Of a stretch of DNA of 20,231 nucleotides, positions 14,956 to 20,231 are shown piece by piece. Under the pieces are notes generated by a model. That model saw only the letters and a program-made list of their open reading frames with translations. It made no database searches and was not told where the DNA came from. Within the stretch, counting starts at the first letter, position 1. Each line of letters starts with the position of its first letter. Source of the stretch: Deltaproteobacteria bacterium (lineage in GTDB: Bacteria; Desulfobacterota; GWC2-55-46; DRQE01). The stretch lies in contig JACRCB010000093.1 of the NCBI GenBank assembly GCA_016219165.1, positions 1 through 20,231 on the forward strand, read 5' to 3'. A program made the position numbers and the translations under genes.

Positions 14956-16149
14956 TTACGGTTTGAGGTATCCGAAAGGTTTTTCCACCTTTCCTTTCTC
15001 CAGGATATCGTAGAGTTCGCCGAATACGCCGAAGGCGTGTTCGACGGTATAGTCCCTTCCTCCGAGGCCGAATATGCGGCCGATTACCGGCGGGCAACCC
15101 TTGCGGCCGTAGAGGGCGCTGCGGACCTCCGAAAAAAGCGGCCCGCCGAATCCGCTCATCGAATCCGCCCTGTCCAGGACGCATACGGCCTTTGTGCCTG
15201 CGAGGGCCGAGGCTATCTCCTCATGGGGGAATGGCCTGAAGAGCCTCGGCTTTAAAAGCCCCACCTTCGTCCCTTTATCCCTTAATCTGTCGATTGCAAC
15301 CTTCGTCGTGCCCGCCGCGGAATTCAATACGATTACTACCGCCTCGGCATCCTCAAGCCTGTAACACTCCATAAGCCCGTAACTCCTTCCGAACCTTTCC
15401 CCGAACTCCTTCCCGACCTCTGCCACCACGGCCTTTGCCCCGGCAATCGCTTTGCTCTGCTCGTGCTTGAAATCCATGTAACTGTCCTGCAGCGTCATGG
15501 CGCCGAGGGTAATGGGATTGTCTACGTCGAGGAGGCTCCTTTTGGGCCTGTACTCTCCTATGAAGTCCTTGACCTCGCTATCGTCGAGAAGCGCAATATT
15601 CTCTATCGCGTGGCTCGTTATAAAACCGTCCATGCAGACCATTGCCGGGGTTAAAACCCTCGCGTCCTCCGCGACCCTGAGCGCCTGAAAGAGGTTATCG
15701 TAGGCCTCCTGGACCGTCTCGGAATATATCTGTATCCACCCGGAATCCCTTGCCCCCATCGAGTCCGAATGGTCGCACTGTATGCTTATGGGCGCTGAAA
15801 GCGCCCTGTTTACAACCGTCATCACCACGGGGAGCCTCAATCCTGAGGCAACGTAGAGCATCTCCCACATGAGGGCGAGCCCCTGAGAACTCGTTGTGGT
15901 CATGACCCTCGCCCCTGCGGCGGCAGCCCCTATACACGCGCTCATGGCGGAATGCTCGCTCTCGACGGTTATGAGTTCGGTCCCTACTTTACCGTCCGCA
16001 TAATAACTCGAAAAATCCTCCACTATCTGGGTGGAAGGGGTTATCGGGTATGCCGCGCAGACATCCGGGTCTATCTGCTTCATGGCATAAGCAACCGCCG
16101 AATTCCCCGTAAGCCCCACCTGCTTTTTCGTCTTCGTCGCCGGTTCCAT
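14956..16149 (-). CDS. porA: 2-oxoacid (pyruvate) ferredoxin oxidoreductase, alpha subunit
   Basis: This 397-residue subunit corresponds to domains I and II of single-chain PFOR. Typical blocks are GNSAVAYAMKQIDPDVCAAY, PITPSTQIVE, VESEHSAMSACIGAAAAGAR and TTSSQGLALMWEMLYVASG, followed by the ISIQCDHSDSMGARDSGWIQ segment near the active site. The length is close to PorA of four-subunit archaeal and Thermotoga enzymes. Its ATG shares one base with the porD stop (TAATG), a tight translational coupling that implies stoichiometric synthesis. No signal peptide or membrane segment is visible; the enzyme is cytosolic. Confidence 0.93.
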   Translation of the reverse strand: MEPATKTKKQVGLTGNSAVAYAMKQIDPDVCAAYPITPSTQIVEDFSSYYADGKVGTELITVESEHSAMSACIGAAAAGARVMTTTSSQGLALMWEMLYVASGLRLPVVMTVVNRALSAPISIQCDHSDSMGARDSGWIQIYSETVQEAYDNLFQALRVAEDARVLTPAMVCMDGFITSHAIENIALLDDSEVKDFIGEYRPKRSLLDVDNPITLGAMTLQDSYMDFKHEQSKAIAGAKAVVAEVGKEFGERFGRSYGLMECYRLEDAEAVVIVLNSAAGTTKVAIDRLRDKGTKVGLLKPRLFRPFPHEEIASALAGTKAVCVLDRADSMSGFGGPLFSEVRSALYGRKGCPPVIGRIFGLGGRDYTVEHAFGVFGELYDILEKGKVEKPFGYLKP

Positions 16150-16448
16150 TATCCCGCTTCCTCCTCCATCTTTATCGCCTTGACCTTGTCAGGGCATTCG
16201 ACCGCGCATATGCCGCAGCCCTTGCAATGTTCGAGGTCGAAACCCACGAGTTTGCCATCCTCCACTATAACGGCCGAATCAGGGCACATCACCCAGCATA
16301 TGAGGCAGTTTGTGCACTTCCCTTTATCGACTACCGGCCTTAGTTTCCTCCAGCCTCCGGTGAAATAGTCTGCTGCGCTTCCGGCCTTCGTTATCACCCC
16401 GCCCAGAGGCACCGTCTTCCCTTCTTCTTTTTCTTTCTCTTTCTTCAT
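16149..16448 (-). CDS. porD: 2-oxoacid ferredoxin oxidoreductase, delta (ferredoxin) subunit
   Basis: This is a 99-residue two-cluster ferredoxin subunit. Two CxxCxxCxxxCP sets bind [4Fe-4S] clusters: Cys45, 48, 51, 55 and Cys75, 78, 81, 85. The N-terminal segment (VPLGGVITKAGSAADYFTGG) is diagnostic of PorD rather than a free ferredoxin, and the size equals that of the Thermotoga subunit as I recall it. It passes electrons from the PorB cluster to external ferredoxin. The start is an ATG with AGAGAGG just upstream. The 82-nt gap to porG contains three copies of a 10-bp repeat. Confidence 0.93.
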   Translation of the reverse strand: MKKEKEKEEGKTVPLGGVITKAGSAADYFTGGWRKLRPVVDKGKCTNCLICWVMCPDSAVIVEDGKLVGFDLEHCKGCGICAVECPDKVKAIKMEEEAG

Positions 16449-16482
16449 ACGGCCTCTCTCTACTTATTTACGGCGTGGTGAT

Positions 16483-16512
16483 GTTCTTCCCGGTTCTTCC
16501 CGGTTCTTCCCG
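16483..16512. repeat. Three perfect tandem copies of a 10-bp unit
   Basis: The unit GTTCTTCCCG (CGGGAAGAAC on the coding strand) is repeated three times without a change at 16483-16492, 16493-16502 and 16503-16512. It lies between porG and porD, where a repeat does not disturb any reading frame. The 10-bp period is close to one helical turn, so three protein-binding sites on one DNA face are possible. Simple replication slippage is equally possible. Confidence 0.8.
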
Positions 16513-16530
16513 TATCCGTCAGACACAGTT

Positions 16531-17124
16531 CTATTCCCCCTTTACATCCTGTGAACCCTTCTCCATCGCCCCGATATTGCCCTCTACCACCTTGGGGGAG
16601 AATTTCTTTGAATAGTTCTCCTTGAAATTTTCTATAAGCGCAGACATCTCCACCACGTTCGTTACCTTCGCGAGCGCGCCGAGCATGGCGGTATTTGGCA
16701 GGTGCCTGCCTATCTTTTCGAGAGATATGCGGGATGCGTCGACCGTATATACCTTCCCTTCCCCGTTCTTGAGCCCAAGGGCGCCGCGCATCCCGGCCGC
16801 CCCTTTCGGCGTATTCACTATGAAGACCGTATCCTCTTTCATTCCGTCCAGAAGCGGGCTTTGCGAAACGCCGCCGCCCGCTATGAGTGTAGGGTCTACG
16901 ATGATTACGACATCTGGGTTCTTTACCCCGCAGTGCAGGCGTATGGGTTCGGTCGAGAGCCTGTTAAAAGCCCTCACGGGCGCTCCCATCCTCTCGGGGC
17001 CGAAATCCGGAAATGCCTGCACGTATTTGCCTTCCCTGAGTGCGGCCTCTCCCAGGAGTTTTGCCGCGGTAACCACACCCTGCTGCGCCCTTCCATGCCA
17101 TCTTATCTCAGTATATCTCTCCAT
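16531..17124 (-). CDS. porG: 2-oxoacid (pyruvate) ferredoxin oxidoreductase, gamma subunit
   Basis: This 197-residue subunit corresponds to domain III of PFOR, which contributes to CoA binding. Recognisable blocks are EIRWHGRAQQGVVTAAKLL, the QAFPDFGPERMGAPVRAFNR segment, KNPDVVIIVDPTLI and LPNTAMLGALAKVT. An in-frame TTG at 17133 would add three residues; I chose the ATG at 17124 because GAGG lies 9 nt upstream. The gene follows recR by 77 nt and starts the porG-D-A-B set. The gap holds a 7-bp stem (17167-17173 with 17186-17192) but no clear promoter. Confidence 0.92.
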   Translation of the reverse strand: MERYTEIRWHGRAQQGVVTAAKLLGEAALREGKYVQAFPDFGPERMGAPVRAFNRLSTEPIRLHCGVKNPDVVIIVDPTLIAGGGVSQSPLLDGMKEDTVFIVNTPKGAAGMRGALGLKNGEGKVYTVDASRISLEKIGRHLPNTAMLGALAKVTNVVEMSALIENFKENYSKKFSPKVVEGNIGAMEKGSQDVKGE

Positions 17125-17201
17125 CGCGCACAACCTCGCAAATGTAATCGGGTATGGGGAAACTCTTTTGCCGCCGCATCCTTAACGGCAAAGGCAACCC
17201 G

Positions 17202-17801
17202 TCAGATGTCCTTTCTTCCCTCCATCGCCCTTCCCAGGGTGGAGGGGTCCATGTATTCTATATAGCCGCCCACGGGTATGCCGGATGCAATACGGGTAAG
17301 TTTCAGATTGTTGAAGGGTTTGAGCACCTTCTTTATATAATGGGCCGTCGCCTCGCCCTCACTGTCGAACGGGGTTGCCACTATCACCTCGCCAACGGCG
17401 TCCGATGCGACCCTTTCCATGAGTTCCCTTATCTTTACATCCTGCGGCCCTATGCCCTTAAGGGGTGCGAGGCACCCGTGGAGCACATGGTATCTGCCCC
17501 TGTAAGAGCCGGCCCCCTCTATCGCTACCATGTCCCTGAAATCGGCCACAACGCATATCGTCCTTTCGTCCCTCGACGCATCGGAACACACGGCGCAGGG
17601 GTCCTTATCCGAAAACGTCATGCACATGGAACAGAGCCCTACCTTCTCCCCCAGTTCGCCGATGCTCCCGACGAGTTCTTCGATGTAATCCTTTTTGGCG
17701 TTCAGTAAAAAAAGCGCCAGCCTCTGGGCCGTCTTCTCTCCTATGCCGGGCAGCCCTGAAAGGGCCTTTATAAGCCTCGCGATAGGCCATGCGTATTGCA
17801 T
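17202..17801 (-). CDS. recR: Recombination mediator RecR
   Basis: This 199-residue protein has the full RecR architecture: a helix-hairpin-helix at about 10-27 (LSGLPGIGEKTAQRLA), a zinc finger with Cys57, Cys60, Cys69 and Cys72, a TOPRIM domain (about 80-175), and the C-terminal Walker B-like SGIPVGGYIEYMD segment. RecR works with RecO and RecF to load RecA on SSB-coated gaps. The first TOPRIM motif reads CVVADFRD, where many RecR proteins have VVE, so an acidic residue is missing; RecR TOPRIM domains are not catalytic, so this may not matter. It starts 2 nt after the ybaB stop. The dnaX-ybaB-recR order is conserved across distant bacteria. Confidence 0.96.
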   Translation of the reverse strand: MQYAWPIARLIKALSGLPGIGEKTAQRLALFLLNAKKDYIEELVGSIGELGEKVGLCSMCMTFSDKDPCAVCSDASRDERTICVVADFRDMVAIEGAGSYRGRYHVLHGCLAPLKGIGPQDVKIRELMERVASDAVGEVIVATPFDSEGEATAHYIKKVLKPFNNLKLTRIASGIPVGGYIEYMDPSTLGRAMEGRKDI

Positions 17802-17803
17802 AT

Positions 17804-18118
17804 CTAAAACAACCCCGGGATTTTGAGCCCGGCGGCGACCTTGCCCATCTCCTCGGACGCCATCTCCTGCGCCCTTTTAAACGCCTCGTTCACGGCCGCG
17901 GCCACGAGGTCCTCGAGCATCTCGACATCCGAGGGGTTTACAACCGAGGGGTCTATCTTTATCCTAACGAGTTTAAGCCCCCCGCTAACCTCAGCGGTGA
18001 CCATCCCTCCTCCGGAAGAGGCCTCGACGGTCTTTCCCGAAAGCCCCTGCTGAATCTCGGCGAGCCGCGCCTGCATCTTCTGGGCCTGCTTCATTATATT
18101 GCCGATATCCTTAGACAC
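17804..18118 (-). CDS. ybaB: YbaB/EbfC nucleoid-associated protein
   Basis: This is a 104-residue small DNA-binding protein that forms homodimers with a tweezer shape in characterised homologues. The pattern fits the family: an N-terminal helix (IGNIMKQAQKMQARLAEIQQ), a short sheet with GGGMVTAEVSGGLKLVRIKI, then DPSVV and a second long helix (VEMLEDLVAAAVNEAFKRAQ). The start is a GTG that overlaps the end of dnaX by 8 bp, so translation is probably coupled. It may bind DNA broadly or assist recombination together with RecR; the exact role is not established. Confidence 0.95.
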   Translation of the reverse strand: MSKDIGNIMKQAQKMQARLAEIQQGLSGKTVEASSGGGMVTAEVSGGLKLVRIKIDPSVVNPSDVEMLEDLVAAAVNEAFKRAQEMASEEMGKVAAGLKIPGLF

Positions 18119-19658
18119 CGTCCTTCCTCCGTTCTTCTATAACCCTTCCCCCGAGGGTTGCGAGCGTTTCTTTCAGTACCGGGTCTCCCCCGCGGGACTC
18201 CTGGGCACAGGGTAGAGTGTCCCGTTTTTCCTCCGCCTTCTTTATATCCACCGCCACACCTTTCTTGAAATAATCCCTTAAGAGGGCGTCCAGGGCATCC
18301 TTCTTCATCTGCAGGAAGTTCGCGCTCAAGACGTCCGCGAGGATGGTGAGTGAATCTCCATCGAGGGATAAGGTTGCGCCTTCAAGTGGTTTGGATATGA
18401 GGCCGTTTTTCTCTTTTACGTATTTTAAAAACCCGGGAAGCGAACTCTCGACCCCCGGGGAGAGAGCCGGGCCTTTCTCTATTTTCTTCTCCTCTTTCTT
18501 CTCCGCCCCGCCGACTGCGGCGCTGCTGCCTCTGAAACCCTCAAGTCTTGCAATAATCTCTCCGACCGGTACGAGGTCATCCAGGGCAACGGCCTTTAAG
18601 AGGGCCAATTCGAAAGAAAACCTCGCAACAGACGACCTTGTAACGTCCTCATACCCCTTCGTAAGGACGGCAAAGAGCATCTGAAGCCTCTCGAGCGATA
18701 TGCCCTCGCAGAGCGCTTTAAGACGCGTAACCTCACTTTCAGGTACGGTCAGGGCCTCCTCCCCCCCAACCCTTACGACGACGACATCCCTTACGCATCC
18801 GAGGAGTTCGATTATGACCCTTTTAAAATCATAACCGAAATCATGCGCCTTTTCAACTATATTCAGGCACCCTTTCGCATCCTTTTTGAGCACATTTTCG
18901 AGGAGTTCGTATATAAGAGATCTGTCCATAAGCCCCAGACAATCGATTACATCGCTTGTCTTTACGGCGCTCCCGGAAAAAGATATAACCTGCTCAAGCA
19001 GACTCTGCGCATCCCGCAGGCTTCCCTCCGATTCCCTCGTTATAAGATAGAGCGCCTCCTCTTCGATGGTTATCCCCTCCTTGCCGGCTATTTCAAGAAG
19101 ATGGGAGTTTATCTTCTTAAGCGGTATGCGCCTGAAATCAAACCTCTGGCACCTTGAGTGTATGGTGATGGGGATTTTGTGGGGCTCCGTGGTTGCGAAT
19201 ATGAATACCACATGGGACGGCGGTTCTTCGAGGGTCTTCAATAGGGCGTTGAAGGCGGGAGTCGAAAGCATGTGGGCTTCGTCTACTATATATACCTTAT
19301 ACCTGCCAAGGCTCGGGGCATACGCCACACTCTCCCGCAATTCCCTGACGTTTTCCACACCGGTATTGGAAGCGCCGTCTATCTCAATCACATCCATCGA
19401 GGAACTCGAGGCGATGGTCCTGCACGTCTCGCACGAGTTGCAGGGCGAAGTGGTGGGGCCTTTTTCGCAATTAAGGCACTTTGCGAGTATCCTCGCAACG
19501 GTTGTCTTCCCCACCCCCCTCGCGCCCGAAAAAAGATAGGCGTGCCCTATCCTCCCGGAGGATACGGCGTTGGTAAGGGTCCTTACCACATGTTCCTGGC
19601 CGATGACCTCGGTAAAGAGGTTCGGCCTCCATTTTCTGGCTATTACCTGATAAGACAT
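18111..19658 (-). CDS. dnaX: DNA polymerase III gamma/tau subunit
   Basis: This 515-residue clamp-loader ATPase opens with the typical YQVIARKWRPNLFTEVIGQE. Walker A is GARGVGKTT around 45-53. The zinc module uses Cys64, Cys73, Cys76 and Cys79. The DEAH Walker B is at 126-129, and a sensor block (FATTEPHKIP) follows. Domain III extends to about 360. A Lys/Glu-rich linker (about 390) leads to a C-terminal tau-like part of about 110 residues, shorter than E. coli tau. The A-rich linker lacks a clean A-AAA-AAG slippery heptamer, so I do not call a programmed frameshift. No Shine-Dalgarno is visible before the ATG. The SRP RNA gene lies about 115 nt upstream. Confidence 0.96.
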   Translation of the reverse strand: MSYQVIARKWRPNLFTEVIGQEHVVRTLTNAVSSGRIGHAYLFSGARGVGKTTVARILAKCLNCEKGPTTSPCNSCETCRTIASSSSMDVIEIDGASNTGVENVRELRESVAYAPSLGRYKVYIVDEAHMLSTPAFNALLKTLEEPPSHVVFIFATTEPHKIPITIHSRCQRFDFRRIPLKKINSHLLEIAGKEGITIEEEALYLITRESEGSLRDAQSLLEQVISFSGSAVKTSDVIDCLGLMDRSLIYELLENVLKKDAKGCLNIVEKAHDFGYDFKRVIIELLGCVRDVVVVRVGGEEALTVPESEVTRLKALCEGISLERLQMLFAVLTKGYEDVTRSSVARFSFELALLKAVALDDLVPVGEIIARLEGFRGSSAAVGGAEKKEEKKIEKGPALSPGVESSLPGFLKYVKEKNGLISKPLEGATLSLDGDSLTILADVLSANFLQMKKDALDALLRDYFKKGVAVDIKKAEEKRDTLPCAQESRGGDPVLKETLATLGGRVIEERRKDGV

Positions 19659-19699
19659 CGCAAAAGAGTTTTGGAAGTTGATGGAAAAGTGTTTAGACC

Positions 19700-19729
19700 G
19701 GAGTTCGTTCCGGCGGAGTTCGTTCCGGC
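19700..19729. repeat. Two tandem copies of a 15-bp unit in the ffs-dnaX gap
   Basis: The unit GGAGTTCGTTCCGGC is present twice without a change at 19700-19714 and 19715-19729. Each copy is partly palindromic, since CCGGA can pair with TCCGG, so two adjacent hairpins or one longer alternative stem are possible. It sits in the dnaX leader between the SRP RNA and the start codon. No function is evident. Confidence 0.75.
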
Positions 19730-19774
19730 TAAAGCCCCCTCAATGACTGCATCAACTCACAACTCAACCTCCAA

Positions 19775-19901
19775 GCGGGCACTGTTGATAGCCAGGCGCC
19801 CTCGCGGCACATGAATAAAGGCGCTTACCGCTGCTTCCTTCCGGACCTGACGGGGTTCGCGCCCCTTCATTGCGCAAGACCCGGCTATCAACAACACCCG
19901 C
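19775..19901 (-). ncRNA. ffs: Signal recognition particle RNA (4.5S type)
   Basis: On the minus strand the domain IV core GTCAGGTCCGGAAGGAAGCA is present (complement of 19830-19851 region), the universal Ffh-binding loop with a GGAA tetraloop. The ends pair over 19 positions (19775-19793 with 19883-19901), including three G-U wobbles, giving a long rod without an Alu domain. The RNA partners with Ffh to target membrane proteins. Ends are set from the terminal helix and may be off by several bases; the annotated RNA could be shorter. Placement just before dnaX and after a tRNA-Ser matches a conserved bacterial order, for example in Bacillus. No promoter or T-run terminator is obvious. Confidence 0.93.
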
Positions 19902-19947
19902 TTTTTCAGACGCCGAGGCGTTAACCTTCACCCCCCTCGATTCTGGC

Positions 19948-20055
19948 GGACCCGTCTCGCCAAATTTTGCTTCGCAAAAATCTGTATGGCGGATCCGCCG
20001 TTTTGCAAAGCAAAACGGCGATATCTCGCCAAATTTTGCTTCGCAAAATTTGGCG
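19948..20055. repeat. Cluster of AT-cored palindromes between ffs and tRNA-Ser
   Basis: Three hairpins share the core TTTTGC-NNN-GCAAAA. They are at 19965-19979 (6 bp, degraded), 19996-20020 (11 bp, AAA loop) and 20027-20055 (13 bp, TTC loop). A perfect GGCGGATCCGCC palindrome lies at 19988-19999. On the minus strand the blocks are bounded by CCGCCA at the tRNA end and after the two units, as if a short tRNA-tail segment had been duplicated. The 13-bp hairpin includes the CCA end of the tRNA. The AT-rich cores differ from the surrounding coding sequence. Confidence 0.75.
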
Positions 20056-20143
20056 GAGAGAGAGGGATTCGAACCCCCGGTTCCGCGATTAACGGAACAA
20101 CTGTTTTCGAGACAGCCCCCTTCAACCGCTCGGGCACCTCTCC
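20051..20143 (-). tRNA. tRNA-Ser, anticodon CGA
   Basis: This is a complete class II tRNA on the minus strand. The 7-bp acceptor pairs GGAGAGG with TCTCTCC (one G-U), followed by discriminator G and an encoded CCA at 20051-20053. The anticodon loop is CTCGAAA, giving CGA, which reads the Ser codon UCG. A long variable arm (TTCCG/CGGAA stem) is typical of tRNA-Ser, and the T loop is TTCGAAT. Without CCA the gene is 20054-20143. Confidence 0.95.
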
Positions 20144-20202
20144 TTACTTAAGCAAAGGCCGGTTCCGGATGCATCAAGAACTCCGCCCCCTTAATTCAAT
20201 CC

Positions 20203-20231
20203 TGGCGGAGAGAGAGGGATTCGAACCCTCG
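20203..20231 (-). tRNA. Partial tRNA, probably a second tRNA-Ser, cut by the window edge
   Basis: The minus strand shows a 3' end: T-stem and loop (GAGGG-TTCGAAT-CCCTC), the acceptor half TCTCTCC, discriminator G and CCA at 20203-20205. The last 26 bases match the neighbouring tRNA-Ser exactly, so another serine isoacceptor is likely. The anticodon and 5' part lie outside the window. A 59-nt spacer separates it from the next tRNA, with which it is probably cotranscribed. Confidence 0.8.

Noticed and set aside
17134..17201. Possible promoter or terminator in the recR-porG gap
   Set aside because: The 7-bp stem has no T-run and the best -10 match is only TACATT without a -35 box.
18450..18510. 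Possible programmed frameshift in dnaX at the A-rich linker
   Set aside because: The Lys/Glu codons give short A-runs but no clean slippery heptamer, no stop in the -1 frame close by, and no strong downstream stem that I can see.
19735..19774. Possible leader peptide (ATG, seven codons) upstream of dnaX
   Set aside because: The GGAGG before it is about 15 nt away and the peptide has no repeated or diagnostic codons; it is too short to support.
19948..20055. CRISPR array
   Set aside because: The repeated blocks are few, unequal in length and palindromic over their whole extent, with no regular spacers and no cas genes.
20051..20228. 26-bp direct repeat as attachment sites of an integrated element
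   Set aside because: The repeat is the shared 3' end of two tRNA-Ser genes; only about 150 bp separate them and no integrase is present.

Overview
The window reads as a stretch of housekeeping chromosome from an anaerobic bacterium. All 19 protein genes lie on the minus strand, so the biological order runs from base 20231 down to base 1. MglA and MglB (195 and 159 residues) closely resemble the Myxococcus pair as I remember it, and the tRNA-Ser / SRP RNA / dnaX / ybaB / recR order is ancient. A four-subunit pyruvate:ferredoxin oxidoreductase points to anaerobic metabolism. My best guess is a deltaproteobacterial-grade lineage (Desulfobacterota, Myxococcota or a neighbour). This is inferred from remembered protein families and synteny, not from a search.

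In transcription order: (1) 20231-19659 holds a partial tRNA, a complete tRNA-Ser(CGA), a cluster of AT-rich palindromes, the SRP RNA and a short tandem repeat. (2) 19658-17202 is dnaX-ybaB-recR, overlapping or 2 nt apart. (3) 17124-14008 is porG-porD-porA-porB, encoding 2-oxoacid:ferredoxin oxidoreductase. (4) 13971-12777 is mglB-mglA, a Roadblock protein and a Ras-like GTPase for cell polarity or motility. (5) 12716-11221 is yqeY and a divergent NIF3-family metalloprotein. (6) 11214-5460 is mutS2-dnaG-rpoD, a variant of the macromolecular-synthesis cluster. (7) 5456-4222 is a corrinoid adenosyltransferase and a histidine phosphatase, likely for B12 salvage. (8) 4180-2401 is comM followed 1 nt later by a SemiSWEET sugar transporter. 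(9) 2364-118 is a promoter with a structured leader followed by yyaL. (10) 36-1 is a terminator-like hairpin at the left edge.

Most genes are separated by 0-90 nt and several overlap. I see no convincing intrinsic terminator between 20 kb and 2.4 kb, so long polycistronic transcripts are likely. The only promoter I would defend is upstream of yyaL.

I found no clearly new enzymatic or defence system. The signals worth a second look are non-coding or architectural: a covarying palindrome shared by the left-edge hairpin and the inside of mutS2; a palindrome cluster whose largest hairpin includes the CCA end of tRNA-Ser; inverted repeats in the mglB-mglA and yqeY-NIF3 gaps; three 10-bp repeats inside the por operon; and a gapless 50-residue internal repeat in RpoD.
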